Positions 21,801 through 27,590 are shown, counted from the first letter of the stretch. The stretch: 64,000 nt of DNA from Rhodococcus marinonascens NBRC 14363 (GCF_001894885.1 NZ_BCXB01000001.1:248001-312000); one strand, 5' to 3'. Made by a program: numbers and translations. The notes: generated by a model not told the origin, from the letters alone.

Positions 21801-23705
21801 CGCTGGCGGGCCGATGGCAACATCGACTTTCTCGGACGGGTCGACGACCAGGTGAAGATCCGTGGATTCCGAATCGAACTCGGTGAGATCATTGCGGCCC
21901 TCGGTAACCATCCCGGTGTGAAACAGTCGGCGGTGGTGGCAGATCGGGAGGGCGACATAGTCCGACTGATCGGCTACGTGACCGCATCCGACGGCCGCGG
22001 AGCCGAGCACGTCGACCCACAGGCTGTCCGCGAACACGCCGCGGCCCGCCTGCCCGACTACATGGTGCCCACCGTCGTCATAGTTCTCGAGGGTGATCTG
22101 CCGCTGACCCCCAACGGCAAACTCGACCGTAAAGCACTGCCTCGGCCGGACTGGTCGGCGCTGACCGGGGACGGCACCGCGCAGACCCCGGCGCAGAAGG
22201 AGATCGCAGAGGTATTCGCCGAGATCCTGCGCCTGCCGTCGGTGGGTATCAACGACGACTTCTTCGACCTTGGTGGCAACTCGATGGCGTCGATGAGGTT
22301 GGTAGGACGCCTTCGTCGACGGTTCGGTGTCGACCTCGGTATCCGGGACGTGTTCGACAGTTCCACAGTGGCCGGACTCTCCGCGATCGTCGCCGGCGCG
22401 GCCAGATCCGGCCGGCCGGTACTGGCGCCCGCAGACCCTCGGCCGGACGCGCTACCGTTGTCCGGACCGCAACGGCGGTTCTGGAAGCAGTTTCGCATGG
22501 ACGGGCCCAGGGCGCAGGCCAGTCACGCCCTGTCGCTGCAGATTCGCGGCACAGTCGATCCGGAAATCCTGGCGCGGGCACTCGGCGATGTCACTTCCCG
22601 ACACGAACCGCTACGCACCGTGTACGTCGAACACGGCGACACCGTAATCGCACGGGAAGCGGTTCGCCCGGTACTCGAAATGGTCGACGTCGGTGACGGC
22701 GACGTACACCGGATGGTCTTCGAGTTGGCACAGGAGCCCATGGACCTCACCGAACGAGCACCGCTGCGAGCGCATCTCGTTTCTGCTGCCGACGGCACGC
22801 AGGCACTGCTCCTGGCAATGCACTACATCGCCGTGGACGAATGGTCGGTGGTACCGCTGCTCGGTGACCTGATGGGGGCGTATGACTCCCGGTCGAACGG
22901 CAATGAACCCGACTGGGAGCCACTGCCCGTCGAGTACGCCGACTACGTCCTGTGGGCGCAGGCTTTGTCCGGCGAGCCCGGCGACCCGGACAGTCGATGG
23001 TCGCGCCAGCTCAATTACTGGCGGAAGAGATTGAACGGTATGCCGTCCCGGCTCGAACTGCCGGCACCGAGGGGGCCCGGAACCCAGACGTCGGAGATGG
23101 TTCCGGTCGAGATCGACGCGGAACTGCATAGTTCGATCGATGTGTTCGCGAGCGAGACGGGAACCAGTCTGTTCATGGTGCTGCAGGCGGCTCTCGCGAC
23201 CGTGCTGACCCGCCACGGTGCCGGTACGGACATTCCGCTGGGATCGCTCGTCGCGGGTCGCTCGGAGGAAGCGCTCGACACCCTGGTCGGCTGCTTTCTC
23301 AATATCGTTCTCTTGCGAACGGATACCAGCGGCGACCCGGACCCCGTAGAACTTCTGCAGCGGATCCGCAGGTCGAACCTCGATGCGCTGGACAACCAGG
23401 ACGTGGCTTTCGCGGACGTCGTGGACGCCATCGGTGACGTCTCACCGGTGCTGCGCCCACAGGTCATGCTGATACACCACGAGCAGGCGAGGCTCGGTCA
23501 TCTCGACGCGCTGGGCGCCCTGATACCGGTGCCCGTGGGTGTTCCGGAATCAGATCTGACGCTCAGCTTCTATGAACCGGTCGGCGACGGACCGGTGCAC
23601 GCGTACTTCTCGTTCTCATCGGAAGTGCTGGACGTCGAGACGGTCCGTTGCTGGGCATCGGAACTTTCGGCACTGATCGCGGCATGGGCTGGCGGCCCTC
23701 GATGA
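6894..23705 (+). CDS. Tetramodular NRPS with a terminal condensation domain, hydroxamate siderophore synthetase
   Basis: The 5,603-residue protein reads C-A-T-E / C-A-T-E / C-A-T / C-A-T / C. Approximate residues are C1 15-450 (HHSIIDG at 157), A1 470-950, T1 GGDS 1008, E1 HHAVVDG 1190, C2 HHIVADG 1700, A2 2010-2490, T2 GGDS 2548, E2 HHLVIDG 2735, C3 3080-3500, A3 3525-4020, T3 GGHS 4073, C4 HHIATDE 4256, A4 4580-5080, T4 GGNS 5127 and C5 MHYIAVDE 5309. Reading the ten-residue codes by hand gives DINYWGGIGK (A1, formyl-hydroxyornithine in coelichelin), DVPRSSLVEK (A2, EntF-Ser-like overall), DMENLGLINK (A3, hydroxyornithine) and DVFILGAVNK (A4, unassigned). C3 has QFLLWDG in place of HHxxxDG. 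There is no thioesterase. The ATG at 6894 begins the recognisable N-terminus; an in-frame GTG at 6858 is an alternative. Confidence 0.93.
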   Translation: MSPDHAATAHPQSYSAPLASTRAVLPLTAAQTEVWVGQQLNPESPVYNLSLAGEVAGQIDVDRLIAAIRKTIERVEAVHVRFEKGEGKELAQVPTDPEDWPLEVIDLRGERIPDASARAWMDRDMQTVVDIGSDTPLFRQTLLRTGDETLVWYQRYHHSIIDGYAITLLVAEVVERYDSPDLEIAAAPRSLDALVAADRDYRASQRFADDRDFWIQQVIDAPEPPRLLPHVGGDSAAPISAMVSIDGDHADALYAFAADAGIRRTRLPLAAVVAYIHRITGLRDLTLSLPMTARVGRDMRRIPGMCSTILPFRVQVDPDMTVGELATRIDTTLVAVLRHGRYRGEDLVRDLRSIDPDRQIFGPGINSMMFEHPLTLGGFPTRVRSSATGMVRDLDFSIRGGQDSEPIEIDLRAPSGLGTELEEHRRRLQHFVGQFTANPSLTIASLDPMSGAERRQLLEEFNDTAAPQESVTASDLFQAQVARTPEADALVSGAVRLTYRELGELVAQLAQHLQSRGLAAEEVVAVGLPRSAEMVIGLLAVMCAGGAFVPLDPSWPRDRRRSVLADAGASLVLTGPGGVTDAGEWAVPVDLADWAYAAESREFPVAAVQGSRLAYVIFTSGSTGRPKGAMIRHEAVCARLLWQRDEILGFGPGDASLFKAPLSFDISVNEILLPLVSGGRLVVAEPGGERDPQYLLDLIAGESVTFVYLVSSMLDVLLDLSRGTELLSALKHVWCGGEVLTPELFERFRSELATTLYHGYGPAETTIGVSHVIYREDAERIATSIGRPNPNTQLYVLDDRLNPVPLGAGGELYAGGFLLGRGYVSAAGLTASRFVANPFADDGSRLYRTGDRARWTADGSLDFLGRADNQVKIRGMRLELEDVEAGLVSHPGVRHGAVVVRETPAGAQYLAAYTVAEQGTELDAAELRIWAASKLPEYMVPSAFVVLDVFPLTPNGKLDRRALPEPDLAAASENLAPRTAVEEALCVLMADVLGVETVGVTDDFFALGGDSIVAIQLVNHARQQGFSISPREVFQLRTAEALARTQNGRTPVAVDPDDVAVGEVRSTPILVRTGERGDDVAAFHQSVLVQTPAALDEGAARKALAAVLERHDALRARLVRGERWTLSVPEWDPSAARDALRVVDFEGNEQQLDSESRAAVARLDPDAGVMVQAVLFAAQEGSGRLLLIAHHAVVDGVSWRIILQDLASAAVSVMAGGIPELAKVETSLRRWSELLDEHVREGAFDHELPFWTAVANTPDPDIGSRALDPLVDLVGNAESLTVTLPPEFTEPLLTSVPAAFHGHVGDALLAGLAVALRKWRTACGTGGESDAVLLDLEGHGREEDALRCGDGPAVDLSRTVGWFTTVYPVMIDAGTALAELDDAAGMARVLKTVKDQLRRIPGSGFGYGALRYLGAPKPELEQAQTPQVLFNYLGRVPSAAEADWLPRAMSGADGPRMPIGHALTFDVIAEDGPDGPALSTTMTWAPGVLTRTNVEALAEEWTAALRLLAGAERFGGHTPSDFPLVSLTQTDVDALASPADVLPLTPLQEGIYFQSVFDGSLQSVFDGSFQSAFEDTGTDPYVVQQVIELTGPVDEAAMHRGLQAVVDRHAALRVGVQAMSDGKVVQVVRDVVRVPMEVVDLTETAEPGQRVDQLLAADRARGFDLGRAPLLRYTLARVDAGVGDTTGEMQQKFLLLQSIHHIVADGWSVPVMLRELLALYSVEGTPPPLPAATPYRSYLDWLGSRDRETSLAVWRGVLADAPEPVEFPNPLSQNQSGIHSIRTQLPPEDTAGLTAMGRARGLTLSTLVHGTWGLVLGRLTGAEDVVFGSTVSGRGGDLPGIETMVGLFINTVPTRLRYRPTDTVVETLARWQHEQSTLLDHQYLGLSDLRREAGLHNPFETLVVFENYPLGEGAVTDPSGAVQVTDIRFDERPPYPMTLIAVPGDALTLELVYDAARIDEATATRFAESTVAHLTELTRDVDQSVSRIALASRESIDAALQDAQVEFPWTTVTALLEEQAERTPEAVAVVFEDEELTYAQLHARANRLARLLVERGVTPESRVAVALPRSLDLIAALLAVGKAGGAYVPLDTGYPADRLSYMLDDAEPVCLLTDGTETFFGSDVPQIRVSDAADYSPEPLVGVTVAPEHPAYVIYTSGSTGHPKGVVVPHAGIVNRLLWEQRFRPMTRSDNVLQKTPSSFDVSVPEFFGPLLAGATLVLARPDGHRDPAYLADVIIARSITRVRFVPSMLEAFLAEPTAAQCTGLRIISCSGEALPVTSARRVAELLPGVEVDNLYGPTEASVEVSFAASVQGIDAGAPSVPIGVPTSNTGLYVLDLYLQPVPAGVSGELYLSGPQLARGYLGRPAFSAERFLADPFSPSGTRMYRTGDVARIGASGAVEYVGRVDDQVKLRGFRIELGEIEAQMAACPGVRQAAATVRTNRPGLQQLVGYLVGDADPDDVRRRLTDALPEFMVPVAFVTLAAFPVGPSGKLDRKALPAPDFSAQVTTTEVSAAAVVESGVAAVLAGHYADVLGLDAVGCDDDFFALGGDSILAIRLVNLARREGITITPRQIFEQRTPSALAGLAAASVVSPVARVEESGTGVLWPLPVVHRLSEWSGGKHRFNQALLVHSPAGTSIEVLTTALQSVVDHHDGLRQRLTRHAPGVWSLEITETAELTLHRVDATGLDDAALRERVTAESDAATDRLDPDRGVMLSAVWFDAGPDDLGRLLLIAHHLVIDGVSWRTLIEDLAMAWVAADSGQVVALDPVVTSLRGFARIVTAQAHEPARLAELDHWLGVTAPGAELVPGATGHAVVSSGARRTVRVDAELTATLLTTAPGVVGADVTDVLLAALRLAVDRWVAGGERGPDLLVDLERHGREELAEGVDLSRTVGWLTNVTPVRLGSRGGALETLKDVKERLRGAPDGGIGYGMLRYVNARTAGMLAARSESQVLFNYLGRLPHAETGEWTPAVESDCLSTDPDADFGGPYRLVINAVCEETERGTELQAVFAWSEDDLSEDDAIALSDGWVTALRELAVAAVVHEGPAILTPSDLPLVTLTQREIDRIVAASPSGVDTLLPLSPLQEGLYFQAGFDAGPDIYTAQFTLDFAHRLDTERLGAALRTLQLRNPTLRAGFVSEGLRAPVQFVGAGLDVPIAEFDLRELDEFERDAYAAELAAQDRQTPFDLSSPPLWRAMVLRLTDTHDRLVINRQFLLWDGWSNGIVVSQLLALYESGGDDTGFGPPEGTFEDYLLWLAARDADAARAAWAEALGGLDEPTLLATTAPGAPRPPQRCDAVLSEKLSERLRAGARGAGVTLNAVLSAALAVVLGIETGRQDLVFGTTVAGRPPEVPGLDAVAGMFLNTVPVRMTLRPNESVVDLLRRTQSDRLTLSPYDYLGLATIARVTEHRPLFDVLYVLQNFVDEKQVSALNEAHDISGGDSIDHTHYPVTVVVTPGASVKVKFEFHPEMVADYRVERMLSRYVTMLEQWSTDLTGVVAGIAGAADPLPSERKPVPDSTIADLFADAARIRPDETALVFGDRAVSYAELDADVNRMARLLLSHGAGTEQIVALALPRSVEMVVALFAVLRTGSAYLPLELDHPAERLVGMLDDACPTALVTTSALAQTLDAAKVDVLALDELDLGTVSAAPLADVELRSFAPGTPGRLDHPAYVIYTSGSTGKPKGVVTPYRGLTNMQFNHREAIFEPVVRAGGGRRLRIAHTVSFAFDMSWEELLWLVEGHEVHICDENLRRDAEALVAYCDTHEIDVVNVTPTYAQHLVEEGLLDDGPGRHRPRLVLLGGEAVSDSVWNRLRDTDGTSGYNLYGPTEYTINTLGAGTADSATSTVGSPIWNTSAYVLDPWLRPVPDGVTGELYISGVGLARGYLDRFALTADRFVANPFELSVRMYRTGDLVRRRLDGNLDFLGRTDDQVKIRGHRVELGEISSALEALDAVRQAAVVVDSGPGGFTRLVGYAVAASSREPRGADRYRRALRESLPDYMVPAAIIEVDSLPMTVNGKLDVKALPSADGILGARGRERTEPRTDTERVLTGLFEEILGVPAPGVDDNFFDLGGHSLLATRLISRARGALEADLTMRDLFEAPTVAELAARIGDDTNSTRPSLVARPRPEHLPLSAAQQRLWLLQQMDGASAAYNFPIVLRLQDSLDAGVFEQALTDVVTRHESLRTIFGEHDGEPVQLILDDVRPEVTVRDGTEDELSRLVGETVGRPFDLTAEIPIRARLIRVAGEQVLAIVLHHIATDEWSDRPFLRDLMTAYTSRAQGAAPLWKPLDVQYGDYTLWQRDVLGDPDDPSSVMNGQLDYWAKKLAGIPEELALPTDHTRPARPSFAGGVIETTLDVVTTRALRSLARASGTTMFMVLHAASAALLHRLGGGDDLPLGAPVAGRSEQGLDELIGFFVNTVVLRTDVSGNPTFDELLARVRDTDLAAFVNADVPFETVVEKVNPARTPARNPLFQVMVGYHTRTSDSVVGPGQGPVPVSIEERTAKFDLVFNFTEYLDDERVELRLEYGSDLFDRSTAARIARRQIAVLDALASDSGVTIGDLDVFLDDEHELVLYGFNDTRQSVPEETFSGAFTRHVESVPDAVAVIDSHGQVTYAELSDRADRIAALLHRRGVSVESVVGLAVPRSIEMVATVLGVLRLGAAYLPLDLNHPAERISYMLADSAARVLVTTVGESARITETNTLTRILVDDASIVAELDAAGGVEVPQPPRGLNHAAYVIYTSGSTGKPKGAVLTHDGIPSLVATAEERMRLVPGSVVMQFASIGFDVAVFELSMALCTGSRLVIVPDESRVAGPELTDFMAEHAVTHAIIPPSLLAALPSGCDVPAGCTVLVGTETVPPELIGRWAERLNLLAAYGLTEATVNSTLWQARPGWNSAVPIGIPDPNEQAYVLDDLLNPVPPGVAGELYIAGRGLARGYLGRPALTAGRFVSNPFGEEGTRMYRTGDRARWRADGNIDFLGRVDDQVKIRGFRIELGEIIAALGNHPGVKQSAVVADREGDIVRLIGYVTASDGRGAEHVDPQAVREHAAARLPDYMVPTVVIVLEGDLPLTPNGKLDRKALPRPDWSALTGDGTAQTPAQKEIAEVFAEILRLPSVGINDDFFDLGGNSMASMRLVGRLRRRFGVDLGIRDVFDSSTVAGLSAIVAGAARSGRPVLAPADPRPDALPLSGPQRRFWKQFRMDGPRAQASHALSLQIRGTVDPEILARALGDVTSRHEPLRTVYVEHGDTVIAREAVRPVLEMVDVGDGDVHRMVFELAQEPMDLTERAPLRAHLVSAADGTQALLLAMHYIAVDEWSVVPLLGDLMGAYDSRSNGNEPDWEPLPVEYADYVLWAQALSGEPGDPDSRWSRQLNYWRKRLNGMPSRLELPAPRGPGTQTSEMVPVEIDAELHSSIDVFASETGTSLFMVLQAALATVLTRHGAGTDIPLGSLVAGRSEEALDTLVGCFLNIVLLRTDTSGDPDPVELLQRIRRSNLDALDNQDVAFADVVDAIGDVSPVLRPQVMLIHHEQARLGHLDALGALIPVPVGVPESDLTLSFYEPVGDGPVHAYFSFSSEVLDVETVRCWASELSALIAAWAGGPR
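11552..11616 (+). repeat. 24-bp in-frame tandem duplication in the C2 domain of the NRPS
   Basis: Right after the LTPLQEG motif of the second condensation domain, the 24-base unit CCAGTCGGTGTTCGATGGCT(CC..) occurs twice with a partial third copy. It encodes SVFDGSLQ, SVFDGSFQ and SAFEDTG. Related condensation domains have a single such stretch here, so this is a local eight-residue duplication that keeps the frame. Confidence 0.8.
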
Positions 23706-23784
23706 TCAAGGGTGATCGAGATCTCAATTCCGTGGTGAACGGGCCCGGCGCAAAAGCTGAGACAGCTTGGTACTGTTCTACAAA

Positions 23785-23803
23785 TAAGGATAGGCTTCGC
23801 TAG
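23785..23803 (+). promoter_or_regulatory. Putative iron box upstream of the ornithine monooxygenase
   Basis: TAAGGATAGGCTTCGCTAG matches the 19-bp iron-box consensus at about 13 positions, with an intact central ATAGGCT-like core. It lies 60 bases before the monooxygenase start, in the 158-base gap after the NRPS, and suggests the monooxygenase-mbtH pair has its own iron-controlled promoter. Confidence 0.5.
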
Positions 23804-23863
23804 GTTTGAGCGGACGGTGGCTGCGTCGGGTGCGGCGCGGCGTCGAGGACGGATGACGAGCAA

Positions 23864-25213
23864 ATGAGTGAATCGACGGACAGTGTCGGTACCGATCATC
23901 TCCCAGTGCGAGATGTCGTGGGTGTCGGGTTCGGGCCCGCGAATCTCGCGCTGGCCATTGCCATCGAGGAACATAACGCCACGTGTGCGGAGAACGAGCG
24001 AATCAACGCACAATTCTTCGAGGCGCGGGACCGGTTCGAGTGGCATCCCGGAATGCTGCTCGACGGTGCGACGATGCAGATCGCCTTCCCTAAAGACCTG
24101 GTGACGTTCCGCAATCCGCGTAGTGCATTCACTTTCTTCAACTACCTCTTCGAGCAGGGACGTCTGGTCGATTTCGTCAATCACCAAACCTTCTTCCCGA
24201 CGCGCCATGAGTTCAACGACTACCTGCAGTGGGCGGCCCGGCGAGTAGAAGCCGATGTACAGTACGGCACTGCAGTGGAGGCGATCCGCGAAATCCGGGG
24301 TGAGGACGGGGTCGTCGACCGACTCGAGGTCAGGGCGGCCGACGGTGCCACGGTTACCACGCGCAACGTGGTGATGGGCCTGGGTCTTCGGGAACGGATT
24401 CCGGAGTGGGCCACTCTCTCTGCGCGCTGTTTCCACAACCATCAGTTCCTCTTTCGTGTCGGCGAGATGCCGGCCCCGGTTCATCAGCGGTTCGTCGTCC
24501 TCGGTGCGGGGCAGAGCGCCGCGGAGATCGTGCAGTACCTGCACACCAACTATCCCGAAGCTGAAGTCCACAACGTCTTCTCGCGTTACGGCTACAGCCC
24601 GGCCGACGACAGTCCCTATGCGAACCGCATCTTCGACCCGCAGGCCGTTGACGATCTGCACGGCGCGCCCGAGGGCGAGCGCCTGCGATTGCTCGATACT
24701 CACAGGAGCACTAACTATTCGGTGGTCGACATCGAACTCATCAACGAGATCTACGCGACCGAATATCAGGAACGGGTGCGCGGACATCGTCGTCTGTTCA
24801 TGCGCCGTGCCTCGGAGGTCGTAGCTGCCGAGGAAACTTCGGACGGAATCGAGGTGGCCGTGCACAGCGCGCTCGACGGCCTCACCGATACGCTCACATG
24901 TGATGCGCTGATTCTGGCTACCGGGTTCACTCCCGCGCCACTCGAACCTCTTCTCGGTGACCTGGCGCCGAAGACTCACCCTCCACAGACCGTGGACCGC
25001 GACTACCGATTGGCGGTTTCATCTGACGTCACAGCGGGAATCTATATGCAGGGAGGGACGGAAAAAACGCACGGAATCACGTCGTCGCTCCTGTCGAACG
25101 TTTCCGTGCGGGCAGGAGAGATCGTTACATCTGTCATAAGACGGCGTGGGCGCGACGGCACGCTTGCTACTGTGAATGCAAAAGACACGTATGCGACAAG
25201 CGAGGCGAGATGA
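23864..25213 (+). CDS. L-ornithine N5-monooxygenase (FAD/NADPH-dependent)
   Basis: The 449-residue flavoprotein hydroxylates the side-chain amine of L-ornithine, the first step towards hydroxamate siderophores. The FAD motif GVGFGPANL lies at residues 20-28, the NADPH motif GAGQSA at 214-219 and the ATG-type motif LATGFTP near 362. The length agrees with PvdA/CchB/SidA-type enzymes. The start is an ATG with a purine-rich stretch (GAGGACGGA, GACGAG) upstream. Its stop overlaps the ATG of mbtH (ATGA), so the two are translationally coupled. Its product would be used directly by A3 and, after formylation by the enzyme at 4879-5814, by A1. Confidence 0.93.
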   Translation: MSESTDSVGTDHLPVRDVVGVGFGPANLALAIAIEEHNATCAENERINAQFFEARDRFEWHPGMLLDGATMQIAFPKDLVTFRNPRSAFTFFNYLFEQGRLVDFVNHQTFFPTRHEFNDYLQWAARRVEADVQYGTAVEAIREIRGEDGVVDRLEVRAADGATVTTRNVVMGLGLRERIPEWATLSARCFHNHQFLFRVGEMPAPVHQRFVVLGAGQSAAEIVQYLHTNYPEAEVHNVFSRYGYSPADDSPYANRIFDPQAVDDLHGAPEGERLRLLDTHRSTNYSVVDIELINEIYATEYQERVRGHRRLFMRRASEVVAAEETSDGIEVAVHSALDGLTDTLTCDALILATGFTPAPLEPLLGDLAPKTHPPQTVDRDYRLAVSSDVTAGIYMQGGTEKTHGITSSLLSNVSVRAGEIVTSVIRRRGRDGTLATVNAKDTYATSEAR

Positions 25214-25461
25214 GCACCAATCCATTCGATGACGAAGAAGGCCGCTTCTACGTGCTGGTGAACGACGAGGACCAGCACTCTCTGTGGCCCACGTTCTCTG
25301 AGGTGCCAGCAGGCTGGCGTGTGGTTTTCGGGGAAGAAAGCCGGGCGGCATGCCTCGAGTACGTGGAGAAGAACTGGACCGATATGCGGCCGAAGAGCCT
25401 GCGTGAGGCCATGGAGGCCGACGAAAAGTCCGACGGGAGACACAGCGTCGAAAAGAACTGA
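25210..25461 (+). CDS. mbtH: MbtH family protein, NRPS adenylation partner
   Basis: The 83-residue protein has the full MbtH signature: [20 protein letters not shown], then [13 protein letters not shown] and the WTDMRPKSL end motif. MbtH proteins bind adenylation domains and are often needed for their solubility and activity. The gene overlaps the monooxygenase stop by four bases. About ten extra charged residues follow the conserved end. The intended partner is most likely the NRPS at 6894-23705, the only one in the window. Confidence 0.95.
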   Translation: MSTNPFDDEEGRFYVLVNDEDQHSLWPTFSEVPAGWRVVFGEESRAACLEYVEKNWTDMRPKSLREAMEADEKSDGRHSVEKN

Positions 25462-25512
25462 GATCGACAAGAGCTGAGCTTTTCGGCGCGCCTCGGCGTC
25501 GATGTTGTTGGG

Positions 25513-25543
25513 ACGACCGTCGGTAGACACCGGCGGTCGTTTC
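25513..25543. terminator. Terminator hairpin between mbtH and thrE
   Basis: ACGACCG and CGGTCGT form a seven-base stem, extended inside by CGG/CCG, followed by TTT on the plus strand. It lies between two convergent genes and probably serves both. Confidence 0.6.
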
Positions 25544-25575
25544 CGTCGGATGACGGCAGGGCCGCAATGTCTGTG

Positions 25576-27009
25576 TCAGACCGCCTTCTCTGCTTCGAGC
25601 GGTTTTCGTCGGCGCGCCGTGAAAACAGGACGGCGGATGTCGTCCACGCGACGCAACATGCGCGGTTTCCGCATGGTCCGGGCGATCCATTCGCCGAGCG
25701 AGACACCGGCCGCGAGTGCGCAGCCGATACCGAACGCAGCCAGCAACTCGCTGAGCCCGACCAACATTTGGTCGTTGAGCAGGGAGTACAGACCCCGGTA
25801 CAGAGAGAGCCCTGGCAGTAGCGGCATGATTCCGGCTACCGCGACTACGAGAGGCGGCGTCAGCGCACGGCGGGCCATCAGGCCACCGGCGAATCCGACT
25901 ACGGTTGCGGCTATTGCGGAGCCGATGACCGGGCCGACACCGAACCATTGCGTCACCATGAAGACCAGAGCGCCGACGGCGCCACCGATCCACGCGGCCG
26001 TGAGTGCACGTTTCTCGGCGTAACAGGCCAGCGCATAGAACATCGCAGCGAAGGCGCCTGACATCACCAAGACGGGCAACCGCGCGAGTTCCGTGACCTC
26101 CACGTTGACGGGCGGCAGCGTCGAGCCGAGGACGCCGGTCAGACGCAGCGAGATGGCCACGCCGGCGATGATGCCGCCGGTCATCATGACAACCTCGAAG
26201 AACCTGGCCACCGCGGTGATCGGTGCGCCGGTGATGGCGTCCTGTACGGAGCCGACCAGCGACAACCCGGACAGCAGCACCACGACGCCGGCCGCGATGA
26301 TCTGCGAGGGTGTGATCTGCACACCCAGTTGATCCTGGAACGTATACAGCGTCGCGGCAGGGGTGGCTGCGACGAGACCGCCTACAACCTGTTGGAAGAA
26401 GAACGGCAGACCAACGCGGTTGAGGACGCGGTTGACCCGGTAGATCACCATCGTCGTGAGGAAGGCGACGGACGCGACCAGCACGCCACCACCCACCAAC
26501 ACGGAGATCGACGCAGCCATGGATGACCAGGCGAGCGTCGCGGTCCACCGGTTGTACGGGTGCGGCGCGGTCGTCACCGCGGTGAGGGACTCGTGCGCCT
26601 CCCTCGGAGTGACGGCTTCCCGGCGGATCCGTCTTGTGAGTCGGTCGACGGCCGCGAGTCGGGTGAAGTCCATCGACCGGTAGTGCACGATCCGCATGGT
26701 GCTCGCCGGGGGAAGCGTCGGCCCGCGATACGCGGACAGCACGATAGAGTTGTATGTGACATCTACATCACACTGGGCAAGGCCATAGGTAGCGGCAATG
26801 TACTGCACCTGCTCGGCGGTGTCCGTCGCGCCGGTGCCTGACGCGAGAAGCACCTCACCGATACGGACGGCGAGGTCGAGTACTTCGGTGACCACAGCGT
26901 CATCGGTGAGATCGATGGGCTGAAGCGGAGACGGTGCAGCGGAGACCACATCGACGGTGGCGCGTCTGTCGCCTGTGATTCGCTGGAATGATTCTGTGAG
27001 TTTGGCCAT
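25576..27009 (-). CDS. thrE: Threonine/serine exporter, ThrE family
   Basis: The 477-residue protein matches ThrE of Corynebacterium glutamicum in size and layout. A cytosolic N-terminal domain (to about residue 140, with YNSIVLSAYRG) is followed by about ten transmembrane segments of the DUF1212 and ThrE_2 type. Members export L-threonine and L-serine using the proton gradient. The ATG at 27007-27009 lies one base after the stop of the upstream NTF2-like gene (TAATATG), so they form a coupled pair; an in-frame TTG at 27027 is a weaker start. No link to the siderophore locus is evident beyond adjacency. Confidence 0.87.
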   Translation of the reverse strand: MAKLTESFQRITGDRRATVDVVSAAPSPLQPIDLTDDAVVTEVLDLAVRIGEVLLASGTGATDTAEQVQYIAATYGLAQCDVDVTYNSIVLSAYRGPTLPPASTMRIVHYRSMDFTRLAAVDRLTRRIRREAVTPREAHESLTAVTTAPHPYNRWTATLAWSSMAASISVLVGGGVLVASVAFLTTMVIYRVNRVLNRVGLPFFFQQVVGGLVAATPAATLYTFQDQLGVQITPSQIIAAGVVVLLSGLSLVGSVQDAITGAPITAVARFFEVVMMTGGIIAGVAISLRLTGVLGSTLPPVNVEVTELARLPVLVMSGAFAAMFYALACYAEKRALTAAWIGGAVGALVFMVTQWFGVGPVIGSAIAATVVGFAGGLMARRALTPPLVVAVAGIMPLLPGLSLYRGLYSLLNDQMLVGLSELLAAFGIGCALAAGVSLGEWIARTMRKPRMLRRVDDIRRPVFTARRRKPLEAEKAV

Positions 27010-27010
27010 A

Positions 27011-27391
27011 TTACGCGTCGGAGACAAGGTCTTTCTCTGTCAAATCGGTACTGGAGAGTGCAAGCTCGAGGGTCTCGTGGCGAAACGTGGAAATCACCTG
27101 ATCATGGACGACACGAAATGCAGACGCCACAGTACTCGGTTCCGCAGGATTCGTGGTTGACGTGGCTTCCTGCTCGACCACCAGAACGCCGTCGTAGTAA
27201 TACATCCGCTTCGGAATCAACGTAATACCTGCTGTCGACGCCCATTCCCGCAGCGCGGGCAGGCCCTGGCTGGCGCCTGTCGGGCCACCCATCTCGATGT
27301 CGTCGCTGGACACCGACAGCAGAGTGTCGATGTCACCGGCGTTGAGGGCGTCGTGCCAGGCGAGGACAGTGGCGATTTCCGAGGTGCTCAT
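27011..27391 (-). CDS. SnoaL/NTF2-like domain protein
   Basis: The 126-residue product has the nuclear-transport-factor-2 fold typical of SnoaL-like proteins. An N-terminal helix (EIATVLAWHDALNAGDID) is followed by LLSVSSDDIEMGGPTGASQG and a beta-rich C-terminal half. The ATG at 27391 has TTGGAG four bases upstream and is preferred over a start 69 bases earlier. It is directly upstream of thrE and coupled to it. The family covers isomerases, cyclases and ligand-binding proteins, so the reaction cannot be named. Confidence 0.75.
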   Translation of the reverse strand: MSTSEIATVLAWHDALNAGDIDTLLSVSSDDIEMGGPTGASQGLPALREWASTAGITLIPKRMYYYDGVLVVEQEATSTTNPAEPSTVASAFRVVHDQVISTFRHETLELALSSTDLTEKDLVSDA

Positions 27392-27464
27392 GGCTCCAAC
27401 GCTATCCAATAATGGGCGAAGTTCCGCGAAGTTTTCGCTATGGATATGATGGGCGCGCATGTCC

Positions 27465-27539
27465 GCCTCCTTAGCTCAGTGGTAGAGCACTCGCCTTGTA
27501 AGCGAGCGGTCGTCAGTTCAATCCTGACAGGAGGCTCCA
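27465..27539 (+). tRNA. tRNA-Thr (anticodon TGT)
   Basis: The sequence folds as a full cloverleaf. The acceptor stem is GCCTCCT/AGGAGGC, the D-arm GCTC-AGTGGTA-GAGC, and the anticodon stem CTCGC/GCGAG carries loop CTTGTAA (anticodon TGT, reading ACA). The T-arm is GTCAG-TTCAATC-CTGAC, and CCA is encoded after the discriminator T. A terminator follows. Part of its 3' half recurs at 31270-31284. Confidence 0.96.
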
Positions 27540-27547
27540 ACGGAAAA

Positions 27548-27590
27548 GGCCCCCACCTGCATCGGAGCAGAGTGAGGGGCCATTTTCTTT
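27548..27590 (+). terminator. Terminator of tRNA-Thr
   Basis: GGCCCCCAC pairs imperfectly with GTGAGGGGCC across an 18-base loop, followed by ATTTTCTTT. Its position nine bases after the encoded CCA fits intrinsic termination of the tRNA transcript. Confidence 0.75.

Noticed and set aside
20310-22037. 575-codon minus-strand frame inside the NRPS
   Set aside because: It is a shadow of the high-GC coding strand. The plus-strand product has continuous NRPS motifs throughout.
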